Positions 28,347 to 38,220 of a DNA stretch of 63,933 nucleotides are shown here, in pieces (within the stretch, counting starts at the first letter, position 1; each line of letters begins with the position of its first letter). A model generated the notes under the pieces. It did no database searches. It saw only the letters and a list, made by a program, of their open reading frames with translations, and was not told where the DNA came from. Origin of the DNA: Gemmatimonadota bacterium (lineage in GTDB: Bacteria; Latescibacterota; UBA2968; GCA-2709665); NCBI GenBank assembly GCA_028877215.1, contig JAPPFJ010000015.1, positions 28,745-92,677 on the forward strand, written 5' to 3'. The position numbers were made by a program, and so were the translations under genes.

Positions 28347-29093
28347 ATGCAACGGAATATTCGGCTCCGACTGGAATACGACGGTACCGACTTCAAGGGC
28401 TGGCAGGTTCAGCCCGACCAGCGCACGGTCCAGGAAACTCTGGAAACCTGTCTGTCTTCCCTTCTGGGACACCCCATCCGCGCCATCGGCGCGGGGCGCA
28501 CAGATGCGGGGGTTCACGCGCTTGGACAGGTGGCCAATTTCTCCACGTTGAATCCACTGCCACTGCAGAGGATCGGCGCCGCACTCAATAGCACGTTGCC
28601 GCCCGACGTCGTCGTTCTCGATGCAGACGAAGTTTCGCCCACGTTTCATGCACGACGATCCGCAACGCGTCGAACGTATCTTTATCGCATCGCGTACCGG
28701 CGCCGGGCCATCGGCCGCGGTCAGGAGTGGCACCTGCGCGGCAGGCTGAACATCGACGCCATGCGGTCCGCGGCCAGCCGGACATTGGGCAATCACGACT
28801 TTACGTCTTTCTGCGTGGCTTCCGCGGAAAGAGAAAACCGGAACTGCCGCATCTTCGAGTGTACCCTGGCCGGCATCGACGACGCCGTCCATGTCGAAAT
28901 TTCGGCCGACCGCTTTCTGAGGTCGATGGTGAGGGGAATTGTCGGCACGCTGGTTCAGGTGGGAAGGGGCAAACGCGCGCCGGAGGCGATCGACGCGATT
29001 CTGCAGGCTCGAAACAGGCAGTGCGCGGGTCCCAACGCCCCGCCCCAGGGCCTGTTTCTAAAAGAAGTCTCTTACGAAGACCCGAAAGAATAG
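28347..29093 (+). CDS. truA: tRNA pseudouridine(38-40) synthase
   Basis: The 248-residue protein has the normal TruA length when begun at the ATG at 28347. LRLEYDGTDFKGWQVQP lies at the N-terminus, and GRTDAGVHALGQVANF near residues 50-66 contains the catalytic Asp. FLRSMVRGIVGTLVQVGRGK is the C-terminal family motif. It isomerises uridines in the anticodon stem of many tRNAs. The protease gene follows after three bases. Confidence 0.96.
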   Translation: MQRNIRLRLEYDGTDFKGWQVQPDQRTVQETLETCLSSLLGHPIRAIGAGRTDAGVHALGQVANFSTLNPLPLQRIGAALNSTLPPDVVVLDADEVSPTFHARRSATRRTYLYRIAYRRRAIGRGQEWHLRGRLNIDAMRSAASRTLGNHDFTSFCVASAERENRNCRIFECTLAGIDDAVHVEISADRFLRSMVRGIVGTLVQVGRGKRAPEAIDAILQARNRQCAGPNAPPQGLFLKEVSYEDPKE

Positions 29094-29096
29094 GAC

Positions 29097-30242
29097 GTGC
29101 GGCGACCGGTCTGGATCGTTCTTGCAGGTGTCTCAGTGGCATTGTTTCTGTCACATGGCGCCGAAGATAAACCGGATGGGGCGACCCCGGCTTCCGCCGC
29201 GGGTCCCGAAATTGACGCCTCCAGAAAAAACGCCATCGTCCGGGCGGTCGAAAGGGTGGCGCCCTCGGTCGTGGGTGTGACCACGGTTTCCTTCGAACCG
29301 GTCGATGTCCGCTATGTACATCCGTTTTTCGATTTCTACTGGTATCCCGGAACCGTTCACGAAAAACGGCCGGGGATCGGATCAGGCGTTGTAATTCGAT
29401 CCGATGGCTACATTCTGACCAACTTCCACGTCGTCGAGGGCGCGCGGGAAATCACCGTCACGTTCTCCGATGGCCGAAGCTTCAAGGTCCAGGACACGCG
29501 CAAAGACGTGATGGTCGACCCCGGCGCGGATCTGGCGGTCATACGGGTTAACGCGAAAAATCTCGCGGTCCCGGACCTGGGTGATTCCGACGACGTCATC
29601 ATCGGCGAGTGGGCGATCGCCATCGGCAATCCCTTCGGGCTGCTGATCGAAGATCCCCAGCCGACCGTTACCGCGGGCGTCGTTAGCGCAATCAACCGCA
29701 ACCTGAGACTGGAACAGGATGAGGGTGGGCATTCCTATTCGAACATGATCCAGACCGACGCGTCCATCAATCCCGGCAACAGCGGGGGTCCCCTGGTCAA
29801 CGGCGTCGGGCAGGTCATCGGCATCAACACCTTCATCTTCACGAAGAGCGGGGGTTCCCTCGGCATCGGTTTTGCAATCCCCATCAGCCGGGCGAAAAGA
29901 ATCGCCGACCGGCTGATCGCAGGGGGCGTTCAGGAGTTCTGGGCAGGTTTCGAGCTGCACCCGAAACTGACGCGAGGACTGGCGAACGCACTGGGTTTAT
30001 ATACGCATCAGGCAGTCCTCGTCACGGGTGTCGTCGACAACAGTCCGGCATCCCGTGCAAAGCTGAATCCGGGCGACCTGATCATTGCGGTGAACGGCAA
30101 CCCCGTTCGAAGCGCCGTTGACGTGGGGCGGATCCTGGAAAGCGCACACGTCGGGGAAATCCTGGCGCTGGACCTCATCCGCGGCCGGCTGCGCTTTACA
30201 ACCCGCCTCGAGCCGGAGAAGGCGCCAGCCGGGCAGCAATAG
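29097..30242 (+). CDS. HtrA/DegS-type trypsin-like serine protease with one PDZ domain
   Basis: The protein has 381 residues. An N-terminal hydrophobic segment (about 5-19) would be a signal peptide or membrane anchor. The S1C triad is complete: His in ILTNFHVV near residue 110, Asp in PGADLAVIRV near 144 and Ser in NPGNSGGPLVNG near 227. A single PDZ domain follows (~285-370, with LNPGDLIIAVNGNPVRS). One PDZ domain plus an anchor resembles DegS-like envelope quality-control proteases. The GTG start lies three bases after truA, so the two are likely co-translated. Confidence 0.92.
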   Translation: MRRPVWIVLAGVSVALFLSHGAEDKPDGATPASAAGPEIDASRKNAIVRAVERVAPSVVGVTTVSFEPVDVRYVHPFFDFYWYPGTVHEKRPGIGSGVVIRSDGYILTNFHVVEGAREITVTFSDGRSFKVQDTRKDVMVDPGADLAVIRVNAKNLAVPDLGDSDDVIIGEWAIAIGNPFGLLIEDPQPTVTAGVVSAINRNLRLEQDEGGHSYSNMIQTDASINPGNSGGPLVNGVGQVIGINTFIFTKSGGSLGIGFAIPISRAKRIADRLIAGGVQEFWAGFELHPKLTRGLANALGLYTHQAVLVTGVVDNSPASRAKLNPGDLIIAVNGNPVRSAVDVGRILESAHVGEILALDLIRGRLRFTTRLEPEKAPAGQQ

Positions 30243-30283
30243 GGAATAAACGAAAAATACCCGAATTTCGGAGCCATTCCACC

Positions 30284-31000
30284 ATGAGAAAGAGGGCTGC
30301 CGTCCCGAGCATGGTCACACTCTGCAACCTCTGCTGCGGTTTCCTCGCGATCGCTTATGCCATGGACGGGAAACTGGTCCCCGCGGCATGGCTGATTGTC
30401 ATCGCGGGCTTCCTCGATGCCTTCGACGGCAAACTCGCCCGGCTGATGGACACGCCCAGCAACTTCGGGGTTCAATTCGACTCCCTGGCCGACGTCTGCT
30501 CGTTCGGCGTGGCTCCTGCGGTGTTGATGTTTCAATACCTGCAGGGAATGCTGGATGCGGTATGGTTGCCGTTCGCTGCCTGTTTTCTGTTTCTGCTGTG
30601 TGGCGCGTTACGCCTGGCGCGGTTCAACGTCCAGGTCAAAGGAGAAGAAAAGGACGACTTCGTCGGCCTGCCCATTCCCTCGGCTGCCGCTACCATGGCC
30701 GCCTATATCGTCTTTGCCGAACGCGTCTGGCAGAGCACACGCGAACCCCACGTGGGCCTTCTATTGTGCCTGATTCTGGGCCTTCTCATGGTCAGTCAGT
30801 TCGGATATCCCGCCTTTCCCCGGTTCAGCATTGAAACGCGGAGGGACCGTTGGAGACTGGGGATCGCCATCGCGGCGTTCATCCCCGTCGCACTCTTCCC
30901 CGACGAGGCATTTTTCCCAATCGCGTTTGCATTTTCGATCTCAGGCGCGGTACGGTGGGTGTCGCATCTGATTGTACATCGGGAAGTGGCGGATATGTAG
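30284..31000 (+). CDS. pssA: CDP-diacylglycerol-serine O-phosphatidyltransferase
   Basis: The 238-residue membrane protein carries the CDP-alcohol phosphotransferase motif DG-x2-AR-x8-G-x3-D-x3-D intact (DGKLAR, then G, then FDSLAD) near residues 46-69. The start MVTLCNLCCGFLAI is typical of type II PssA, and about seven helices are present. It makes phosphatidylserine from CDP-diacylglycerol and serine. The downstream decarboxylase gene psd is not seen here. Confidence 0.92.
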   Translation: MRKRAAVPSMVTLCNLCCGFLAIAYAMDGKLVPAAWLIVIAGFLDAFDGKLARLMDTPSNFGVQFDSLADVCSFGVAPAVLMFQYLQGMLDAVWLPFAACFLFLLCGALRLARFNVQVKGEEKDDFVGLPIPSAAATMAAYIVFAERVWQSTREPHVGLLLCLILGLLMVSQFGYPAFPRFSIETRRDRWRLGIAIAAFIPVALFPDEAFFPIAFAFSISGAVRWVSHLIVHREVADM

Positions 31001-31032
31001 ATCGTACCGGAACCGGAGCGGAGCGGTAGTCG

Positions 31033-31314
31033 ATGAAGAACAAGAGCGTCGGTCACCTGATTGTTGCGATCTTCGTGGGCATTCTTGCCAGCCGGGTTTT
31101 CGGCGCGGTTTTGAACGTGGTCTTCGGCAGCCTCGGCCTGGAAGACAACATGGTGTCCAGGGTGCTTGTGGATCCTCTGGTCGCCTACGAATTCTACCCG
31201 ATGCGCCTGAACCTGCTGGTAATGACGCTCACTCTGGGCTTTTCGTTGGACTTCAACGTACTCAGCCTGATCGGCATCGGAGCGGCGTACTATTACGTCA
31301 AGTATTCCTACTGA
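31033..31314 (+). CDS. DUF4321-type small membrane protein
   Basis: The 93-residue protein has two hydrophobic stretches, near residues 9-30 and 58-90, joined by a short loop with DPLVAYEFYPMRLNLLVMTLTLG. This fits the small DUF4321 membrane family, whose role is unknown. It lies between pssA and tatA in a run of plus-strand envelope genes. Confidence 0.75.
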   Translation: MKNKSVGHLIVAIFVGILASRVFGAVLNVVFGSLGLEDNMVSRVLVDPLVAYEFYPMRLNLLVMTLTLGFSLDFNVLSLIGIGAAYYYVKYSY

Positions 31315-31446
31315 CCGGATTTCGTGCCGGTTTGACGGGCCGCGCAACTGCGCGATGCGGGCGCCGCGAACTCCGGCATCCATGGAACCATCGCGGGGGC
31401 CTGCCGGACGAACGGACGGCGGTTCTTTTCGAATGTGAGGCAATTC

Positions 31447-31671
31447 ATGCTGGGTGGAATCGGAACGTGGGAAATCCTCCTGATCTTCCTGGTGATTCTA
31501 CTGCTCTTCGGGGCCAAACGCATTCCCGATATCGCCAAGAGCGTGGGCAAAGGCGTTACGGAATTCAAGAGAGGCCTAAGAGACATTCAGGATGAAATCG
31601 AAACAGGAGTCGATCCCCCATCCAAATCCGACGACAAGACACCGGATTCGGAAAAAACCGCGAAACAGTAG
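31447..31671 (+). CDS. tatA: Twin-arginine translocase subunit TatA/TatE
   Basis: The 74-residue protein has one membrane helix (GIGTWEILLIFLVILLLF), the FGAKRIPDIAKSVGKG hinge and amphipathic helix, and a charged disordered tail. That is the layout of TatA/E rather than TatB. The ATG at 31447 is preceded by GAGG at six bases; a GTG four codons earlier overlaps that site. TatA forms the pore that exports folded proteins with TatC, which is not in the window. Confidence 0.93.
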   Translation: MLGGIGTWEILLIFLVILLLFGAKRIPDIAKSVGKGVTEFKRGLRDIQDEIETGVDPPSKSDDKTPDSEKTAKQ

Positions 31672-31680
31672 CCGGGAGGA

Positions 31681-33144
31681 ATGGTGGCAGTTACCGGGAA
31701 GCCACTGAACGAACGGCCCGCCCACGAACTGACGGCGTCGATTCTGTCGGGCAAGATCACGTCCAGACAGCTTGTCGAGGCCGTTTTTCATTGCATACGA
31801 ACGACGAGCCCCGCGCTCAACACCTACATCACCCTGAATGAATCCGAAGCAATCCGCAAAGCTGGGGAGATAGACGCCAGAGTATCGGCCGGAGACCCCG
31901 TCGGCCCGCTGGCCGGTATACCGGTTGCCCTCAAAGACCTGCTTTGCACACGCGGCTTGCTCACCACCGCCGGTTCCCGCATCCTCTCGAACTTCATTCC
32001 GCCCTACGACGCGACCGCAGTCGCGCGCCTTCGCGAAGCCGATGCGGTTATCGTTGGCAAACTCAACATGGACGAGTTTGCCATGGGTTCCTCCAACGAA
32101 AACTCGGCGTACGGACCCGTGCGCAATCCCCACGACCCGACGCGCGTTCCAGGCGGCTCCAGCGGCGCCAGCGCCGCCAGCGTGGCCGCAAACCAGACCG
32201 TACTCGCCCTGGGCACGGACACGGGCGGGTCGATTCGTCTGCCCGCCTCGTTCTGCGGCGCCGTCGGCCTTAAGCCCACCTACGGTCGCGTTTCCCGTTA
32301 CGGCCTCGTCGCCTACGCGTCGTCGCTCGACCAGATCGGTCCCGTGGCCCGCAACGTAAGGGATGCCGCCCTCCTGCTGAACGTCATCGCCGGACACGAC
32401 CCGCGAGATTCCACGTCCGTGGATTTACCCGTACCCGACTACACGGCGGGCCTTGAAACGGGCGTCGCCGGTCTGACCGTCGGGCTCCCGGCGGGATATT
32501 TCGGGCAAGGCCTGGATAACGAAGTGAGAGCGGCGATCATCGAAGGCATTGGCGTCCTGGAAGACGCCGGGGCGGAAATCCGCGAGGTCGACCTCCCAGT
32601 CGCCTGCCATCCGGCCTGCTCGATAGCCGCCTACTACATCATCGCCACCGGGGAGGCATCCTCGAATCTCTCCCGGTACGACGGAATCAAGTACGGAAGT
32701 CGAGCCGAAGGCGACGATCTGATCGACATGTACTGCCGGACGCGCAGCACCGGGTTCGGAGAGGAAGTAAAGCGCCGCATCATGCTCGGCACCTACGCCC
32801 TCAGCGCAGGCTATTACGATGCCTATTACCTGAAGGCCCAAAAGGTACGTACACTCATCAAGCGCGATTTCGAAGGGGCTTTCGAATCCTGTGATCTTCT
32901 CGCCGCGCCGGTGTCGCCGACACCCGCCTTCCGCATCGGCGAAAAGACCAGAGACCCGCTCCAGATGTACCTCTCCGACATCTACACGGTCTCGGTTAAC
33001 CTGGCCGGCATCCCTGGAATCTCCGTCCCATGCGGCGTTTCAGCGGAAGGCCTGCCCATCGGACTGCAACTGCTCGGGCCTGCCTTCAAGGAAAACCGTC
33101 TGCTCAGGGCCGCTTACGTGGTCGAACAGGAGTTGACCCGATGA
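31681..33144 (+). CDS. gatA: Aspartyl/glutamyl-tRNA(Asn/Gln) amidotransferase subunit A
   Basis: The 487-residue amidase-signature enzyme shows the catalytic Lys in [11 protein letters not shown] near residue 83, [13 protein letters not shown] near 157-169 with the cis-Ser, and the nucleophilic Ser in [12 protein letters not shown] near 182. It frees ammonia from glutamine for the transamidation of mischarged tRNAs, handing it to GatB. It begins nine bases after tatA and overlaps gatB by four. No gatC gene is seen beside it. Confidence 0.96.
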   Translation: MVAVTGKPLNERPAHELTASILSGKITSRQLVEAVFHCIRTTSPALNTYITLNESEAIRKAGEIDARVSAGDPVGPLAGIPVALKDLLCTRGLLTTAGSRILSNFIPPYDATAVARLREADAVIVGKLNMDEFAMGSSNENSAYGPVRNPHDPTRVPGGSSGASAASVAANQTVLALGTDTGGSIRLPASFCGAVGLKPTYGRVSRYGLVAYASSLDQIGPVARNVRDAALLLNVIAGHDPRDSTSVDLPVPDYTAGLETGVAGLTVGLPAGYFGQGLDNEVRAAIIEGIGVLEDAGAEIREVDLPVACHPACSIAAYYIIATGEASSNLSRYDGIKYGSRAEGDDLIDMYCRTRSTGFGEEVKRRIMLGTYALSAGYYDAYYLKAQKVRTLIKRDFEGAFESCDLLAAPVSPTPAFRIGEKTRDPLQMYLSDIYTVSVNLAGIPGISVPCGVSAEGLPIGLQLLGPAFKENRLLRAAYVVEQELTR

Positions 33145-34607
33145 AGTACGAGCCCGTCATCGGTCTGGAGGTCCACGCCCAGCTCGCAACGCGGACCAAG
33201 ATATTCTGCGGCTGCAACGTATCTTTCGGAGACGAAGCCAATTCGCGCACCTGTCCGGTCTGCCTGGGGTTGCCCGGCGCCCTCCCCGTGCTGAACCGGG
33301 AGGCGGTAGAGCACGCCATACGCATTGCCCTGGCCGTTGGCTGCACAGTCCAGGAACGAAGCCGCTTCCTGAGGAAGAACTATTTCTACCCCGATCTGCC
33401 AAAGGGGTATCAGATTTCCCAGTTTCAGTCCAACGAAGAAATGCCCCTGGCTACCGGAGGAGGTATCGACATCCCCTTAGGGAACGGCACCAAGACCGTG
33501 CGCCTCACTCGGATCCACATGGAGGAAGACGCGGGCAAGAGCATCCACGACGAAGCTTTCGTGCCCGCCGGCGAATCCATGGTGGACGTCAACCGCTGCG
33601 GGGTACCCCTCATCGAAATCGTCACCGAGCCGGACATCGCTTCGCCGGACGAAGCTTACCACTTCATGTCCAGGCTGCGCCAGCTACTGACCTATACAGG
33701 GGTCTCGGAAGGGGACATGGAGAAGGGACACATCCGGATCGACGCCAACGTGTCGATCCGGCCGGTCGGCGCGAGCGGACTCGGCACCAAGGTCGAGATC
33801 AAGAACATGAATTCGATACGCAACTGCCGGCGGGCCCTCGAACTCGAAATCTTGCGGCAGATCGACTCGTCCGAAACCGGGGGGGAAATCATACAGCAGA
33901 CGCTGTTATTCGATCCGGACCGCAGCCGTCTGCGGCCGATGCGCGGCAAGGAGTCTTCGGATGACTACCGCTATTTCCCCGAGCCGGACCTGGTTCCGGT
34001 CGTCGTCGACCAGGTGTGGGTCAACCGGGTGCGCGCCACCGTACCCGAATTGCCCCACGCGAGACGAGCCCGTTTCGCATCTGCCTATGGACTGCGGGCG
34101 GACCAGATCGACACCCTGATCGCGGACCGGAGCGTGGCCGACTATTATGAAGCAGCCCTATCCGCCGGCGCCGAGCCTGCAGCCGCCGCAAATTGGGTGC
34201 AGGGCGACGTCCTCCGCACGCTCAACGAGCGCAAGATCGACATAGCGGAACTCAAGGCCACCCCGGAAGGCCTCGCCGCGCTGCTCAAAATGATCGGGGC
34301 CGGCACCATCAGTGCGAACAGCGCCAGGGACGTTTTCGCAGCGATGGCTGAAACCGGCGCGTCGCCCGAAGCGGTCGTCGAACGACAGGGACTCGCACAG
34401 ATCAGTGACGCGTCTCAAATCGAGGGACTTGTCGACACGGTGATATCGGAGCACCCCGATGTCGTCGACAGATACAGACGAGGAGACAGGAAGCTGCTGG
34501 GTTTCTTCATGGGACAGATCATGAAGGCCACGAAAGGCCAGGCGAATCCCAAAGTGGCCAACCAGCTGTTGCGACGGAAGCTGGAGGATGGGACCGCACG
34601 TGCCTGA
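33141..34607 (+). CDS. gatB: Aspartyl/glutamyl-tRNA(Asn/Gln) amidotransferase subunit B
   Basis: The 488-residue protein begins [23 protein letters not shown], the GatB signature with zinc cysteines completed by [39 protein letters not shown] and [10 protein letters not shown] follow, and the C-terminal ~150 residues are the helical and YqeY-like tRNA-binding tail. It phosphorylates the mischarged Glu or Asp and amidates it with ammonia from GatA. It starts on the ATGA overlap with gatA. The genome should therefore lack GlnRS, AsnRS or both, which cannot be tested here. Confidence 0.96.
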   Translation: MKYEPVIGLEVHAQLATRTKIFCGCNVSFGDEANSRTCPVCLGLPGALPVLNREAVEHAIRIALAVGCTVQERSRFLRKNYFYPDLPKGYQISQFQSNEEMPLATGGGIDIPLGNGTKTVRLTRIHMEEDAGKSIHDEAFVPAGESMVDVNRCGVPLIEIVTEPDIASPDEAYHFMSRLRQLLTYTGVSEGDMEKGHIRIDANVSIRPVGASGLGTKVEIKNMNSIRNCRRALELEILRQIDSSETGGEIIQQTLLFDPDRSRLRPMRGKESSDDYRYFPEPDLVPVVVDQVWVNRVRATVPELPHARRARFASAYGLRADQIDTLIADRSVADYYEAALSAGAEPAAAANWVQGDVLRTLNERKIDIAELKATPEGLAALLKMIGAGTISANSARDVFAAMAETGASPEAVVERQGLAQISDASQIEGLVDTVISEHPDVVDRYRRGDRKLLGFFMGQIMKATKGQANPKVANQLLRRKLEDGTARA

Positions 34608-34685
34608 ATCCGCTTGCATTCAATGCAGCGCCGGGCTCCAGCCGCGTTTTCATGACGCCCGACAACCCGATCAGACCACGTAACC

Positions 34686-35366
34686 GTGACCACCGCTCTT
34701 GTTATCTTTGCCAGGAGCCCATTACCCGGCACGGTCAAGACCCGCCTGCATTCCCGGTACACACCGACCCAGGCCGCGGCAATCTACCGCGCGTTCATCC
34801 TGGACACCGTAAACGCCGCAAGAAATGCCACTGTGGACCGGCGCTTCGTGGCCTGCGACCCGCCCGGATCCGAAGCCGAACTTTCCGATCTGGCCGGAGC
34901 TGGTTGGGTCCCATTTCCGCAGGTCTCCGCCGACCTTGGCGAACGAATGTACCGGGCTGCCCGTCACTGTTTCGACATTGGCTCCGGTCGCGTCGTGATC
35001 GTGGGAACCGACGTGCCTTCACTGCCGCCCAGCCGAATCGATCGCGCATTCGAACTCCTGGCAGAACACGAGATCGTACTCGGTCCCAGTGTGGACGGCG
35101 GGTATTATCTGGTTGGCCTCTCAACGCCGATCCGTGAAATCTTCCGTGACATCGACTGGAGCACGGAACACGTACTCGCTCAAACGCTTGAACGGATCCG
35201 GTCCCTTCGTCTCACCGCCGGCATCCTGCCGTCCTGGTACGACGTGGATACCCCGGAGCAGCTGGACCATCTTGTCGAAGACGCGCGCGCGCATTTCCGG
35301 GCGGGTCACGCGGATCCCATTCCCCACACGCGCGCCTGCCTCTCAACCCTGAACTGTCTCGACTGA
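34686..35366 (+). CDS. TIGR04282/DUF2064-family nucleotidyl- or glycosyltransferase-like protein
   Basis: The 226-residue protein has the GT-A-like core of the DUF2064 family. It shows VIFARSPLPGTVKTRL at the N-terminus, GERMYRA, VVIVGTDVPSLPP near residue 100 and LGPSVDGGYYLVGL near 132. WYDVDTPEQLDHL at the end is typical. Some TIGR04282 members are found with arsenosugar or lipid biosynthesis genes, but nothing of that sort is next to it, so the substrate is open. It uses a GTG start. Confidence 0.8.
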   Translation: MTTALVIFARSPLPGTVKTRLHSRYTPTQAAAIYRAFILDTVNAARNATVDRRFVACDPPGSEAELSDLAGAGWVPFPQVSADLGERMYRAARHCFDIGSGRVVIVGTDVPSLPPSRIDRAFELLAEHEIVLGPSVDGGYYLVGLSTPIREIFRDIDWSTEHVLAQTLERIRSLRLTAGILPSWYDVDTPEQLDHLVEDARAHFRAGHADPIPHTRACLSTLNCLD

Positions 35367-35416
35367 AAAGAAGGACGCATAGGGCGGAGAGCGATCCTGC
35401 TCGTGGAGGGAACGGG

Positions 35417-36559
35417 ATGAAAATCGATCGCATCGAACAGTTTTTTCCAAGGCCGCGCACCCGCCTTCTGAAAATCACAACCGACAACGGCTTCGTGGGC
35501 TGGGGCGAAACCACGCTGGAAGGCAGGCCGGGAAGCACCGCGGCCGCCATCGAGGAACTGGCCGCCTATCTTTGCGGCAAAGACCCCCTCCGCATCCAGC
35601 ACCACTGGCAGCATATCTACCGTTCCGCGTTCTTTCGGGGAGGCGCCGTCCTCATGACCGCCCTGTCGGGTGTCGACCAGGCGCTCTGGGACATCGCGGG
35701 CAAATACCACGGTGCGCCGGTGTACCGGATGCTTGGCGGTCCGGTCCGGGACCGGATTCGGGTCTACGCGCACTGGGGAATTGGCGGACTTACGGAAGAG
35801 GAACAGGCAGCTTCAAGACAACGCCTGGAGATGCTCCGGAAAACCGGGGGCTATAAGGCCTTCAAGTCCGGGCCAGGGGGTACGTGGAGGGCGCATGAAC
35901 CCCCGGCCGTCATCGATGAGTTCGTGCGCCGGGCGTACCTGATGCGGGAGTGGGTCGGACCCGACGTGGAGCTCTGTTTCGATTTCCACGGAAAAATGAC
36001 TCCGGCTCTGGCGATTGAAATCTGCCACGAACTCAAGGGCATGCGCCCGATGTTCGTGGAAGAACCCGTTCCGCAGGAGAACGTGGATGCACTTAAGCGC
36101 GTCTCCGACCGGGTTCCCTTCCCCATCGCCACGGGCGAGCGGCTGCTCAGCAGATGGGAATTCCGGAGGATCTTCGAGAACCAGGCGGCGGCTTATATCC
36201 AGCCGGACGTTTCGCACGCCGGAGGCATTTCCGAGACACTCAGGATCGCAAACATGGCCGAAGTCTACTATATGCACATCATGCCGCATTGCGCCATCGG
36301 ACCCGTCGCTTTCACGTCATGCCTGCACGTCGACGCAGTCGCACCCAATTTTCTGATTCAGGAGCAGGTCGACGCGTGTCTCGGAGAAGGACTGTTGAAG
36401 AACCCCTGGCGGGTAGAAAACGGACACATTCTGCTGCCCGCAGAATCCGGACTGGGCATCGAACCCGATGAGCGCGAAGTCCGGAAACGATGCGCGTACA
36501 CCGAGGAACTCGGCGGCGAAACCACCTACGCGTCCGACGGGAGCGTGGCCGACTGGTAG
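35417..36559 (+). CDS. Enolase-superfamily sugar-acid dehydratase (mandelate racemase/galactonate dehydratase-like)
   Basis: The 380-residue protein has the MR/MLE two-domain layout. The capping domain carries GWGETTLEGRPGSTAAAI, and the barrel supplies metal ligands in CFDFHGK near residue 195, VEEPVPQEN near 220 and ATGERLLSRWEF near 245, with the catalytic His in MPHCAIGP near 293. The spacing and the PHCAIGP motif resemble D-galactonate dehydratases, which remove water from sugar acids. The true substrate is not fixed by sequence. It lies next to a convergent amidohydrolase gene. Confidence 0.88.
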   Translation: MKIDRIEQFFPRPRTRLLKITTDNGFVGWGETTLEGRPGSTAAAIEELAAYLCGKDPLRIQHHWQHIYRSAFFRGGAVLMTALSGVDQALWDIAGKYHGAPVYRMLGGPVRDRIRVYAHWGIGGLTEEEQAASRQRLEMLRKTGGYKAFKSGPGGTWRAHEPPAVIDEFVRRAYLMREWVGPDVELCFDFHGKMTPALAIEICHELKGMRPMFVEEPVPQENVDALKRVSDRVPFPIATGERLLSRWEFRRIFENQAAAYIQPDVSHAGGISETLRIANMAEVYYMHIMPHCAIGPVAFTSCLHVDAVAPNFLIQEQVDACLGEGLLKNPWRVENGHILLPAESGLGIEPDEREVRKRCAYTEELGGETTYASDGSVADW

Positions 36560-36612
36560 CCGCGGCTGGCCCGGCCGGCGACAGCGGGGGTGATTGCAGC
36601 GAACATTTCCAT

Positions 36613-37887
36613 TTAACGCCAGTGCCGCCGAATCGGTACGGGCGTTAACGTCGTCTCCCAGTAGTCATCCGGCAGGTCCTGCCACGCCGCGACGGTCCTG
36701 GCGTCGCCGTCCCATACCACCTCACCCTTGCGGATCGTCAGTTTGCACGCCAGGCGCTCGCTTCCGTCCATCCGGCCCCAGCCACAGTCCCGGAAGGAAA
36801 ACGCACCCCTGAGGTGGGCGAGCACCGCAACGTCGGCCTCGGCGCCGACCCCCAACGTGCCCAGGTCCGGCCGTCGAATCGCCCGCGCCGGCGCCGCCGT
36901 CGACCTGTAGACGACCTCCCGCAGGGGCATTCCCATGAGAAGGCACTTGGACATCGTGTCGGTCATGCTGACCACGGACCCGCGAATGTTTCCGGTATGC
37001 AGGTCCGTGCTGATCGAGTCCGGCGGAAACCCGTCCGCGATGGCGCGCACGCCGTTGCGGTACCAGAAACTGGCCGCACCGTGTCCCAGATCGAACCAGA
37101 CACCACGTTCCCTGGCCTCGATCATGTAGTCCCGCACCCGGCCGTCGGCGTCCACGACGGGAAACTGCCGGGCGAAGACGTGGGTGTGAATGTCGCCCGG
37201 ACGCAGCTTCCGGAGAATCAGCTCCGGGTAGGACCGCTCCGGCGGCCGCGGCCAGAAGTCGACCATCACCGGCATCCCGCACAGGTCGCCGGCCGCCACC
37301 GCCCCGTCCACGGATGCCCAGGGAGGGTGGTCGGCGTCAAACGGCCCTCGCGGCCAGTAGTGGGCTGTCTTGATGCCGACGACCACATCCCGGTGGTCCA
37401 AAGCGGCGGCGGCGGCGCCAGCGGCGTCGAACGTGCGGATATCCTGCTCCGAATTCCCCATTCCCGGCGCCGAGATGTTGACAAACGCCAGTATCCGGCA
37501 GATCTTCGTCTCCATCACGGTCTGTTTGAAATGCGAGATTTCCTCACATCCTGCCGTCCCTGTATCCACGCAGGTCGTCACGCCGTCGTTGAGAAAATGC
37601 GCGTCCGCATCCAGGCTGGCGGTGAATTTCCCGGGCCCCGGATCCAGCCGGTTGTCGTACGCGTGGACGTGAATGTCCACCAGCCCCGGCGTTACCAGCA
37701 GACCCGACACGTCGATGACGTGCATCGCCCGTTCTCCGGCGATGTCTTCCGATACCTCGGCAATCCTGCCGTCCCGGATACCGACGTCGCGAATGCCTTC
37801 GACGTCATTGGCGGGATCGATGACGCGACCGGCCTTCAGCAGCAGATCCAACCGAACATCCTCCGCTAAGCTCTCCATTGAACTCAT
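36613..37887 (-). CDS. Amidohydrolase of the dihydroorotase/deacetylase-like group
   Basis: The 424-residue metal-dependent hydrolase has a composite beta domain around a TIM barrel. TPGLVDIHVHAYD supplies the HxH pair near residue 73, GIKTAHYW the likely carboxylated lysine near 172, DIHTHVF the bridging His near 233 and STDLHTGN the catalytic Asp near 290. This is the pattern of D-aminoacylase and EF_0837-like amidohydrolases. It would cleave a cyclic amide or an N-acyl group; the substrate is unknown. It converges on the dehydratase gene with a 50-base gap. Confidence 0.85.
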   Translation of the reverse strand: MSSMESLAEDVRLDLLLKAGRVIDPANDVEGIRDVGIRDGRIAEVSEDIAGERAMHVIDVSGLLVTPGLVDIHVHAYDNRLDPGPGKFTASLDADAHFLNDGVTTCVDTGTAGCEEISHFKQTVMETKICRILAFVNISAPGMGNSEQDIRTFDAAGAAAAALDHRDVVVGIKTAHYWPRGPFDADHPPWASVDGAVAAGDLCGMPVMVDFWPRPPERSYPELILRKLRPGDIHTHVFARQFPVVDADGRVRDYMIEARERGVWFDLGHGAASFWYRNGVRAIADGFPPDSISTDLHTGNIRGSVVSMTDTMSKCLLMGMPLREVVYRSTAAPARAIRRPDLGTLGVGAEADVAVLAHLRGAFSFRDCGWGRMDGSERLACKLTIRKGEVVWDGDARTVAAWQDLPDDYWETTLTPVPIRRHWR

Positions 37888-38220
37888 GCTCCCTTCTGTG
37901 GATTGTCGCCGACAGCCCGCTTTTCCGTGGCCGTCGGGATCCGGACGGCCCGGTTCGCGACGCGACGAGGTGTGGCGATCCGGCCGACCGCGCCCCTGGC
38001 AACCAGGCCCATGCTCAGGTTTTGACGGAATGTCCGGATATATATAACTCCTGCATTGATCAGACCACTAGAATTTTGAAATTGAACCGCCGCATGTTAT
38101 ATTGAACCGCTTCACGTTATATTGAATACACCGAGACCGTCGATCCGTACGCCCGGCGCAACCGTCGGCCGGCATGGAAGAACGCGGGACTCGACGTCAA
38201 AATCGTGCCCTGGAGGTTCC
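37888..38220. other. Divergent intergenic region with a 20-bp tandem repeat
   Basis: The left part is GC-rich and shows nothing I can name. Around 38030-38130 the sequence turns AT-rich. It carries two adjacent 20-base units (38081-38100 and 38101-38120), each starting ATTGAACCGC and ending GTTAT, followed by a partial third (ATTGAA, 38121-38126). These sit about 95 bases before the next plus-strand gene, where an operator would be expected. Confidence 0.6.
38081..38126 (+). repeat. Tandem 20-bp repeat, two units plus a partial third
   Basis: Unit one reads ATTGAACCGCCGCATGTTAT, and unit two differs at three positions (TT for CG, and C for T). The 20-base period is close to two helical turns, so a protein could bind both copies on the same DNA face. 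Array length and spacing do not suit CRISPR. Confidence 0.75.

Noticed and set aside
38081..38126. CRISPR-like repeat
   Set aside because: The units are directly adjacent with no spacers, only two copies are present, and no cas genes are found.
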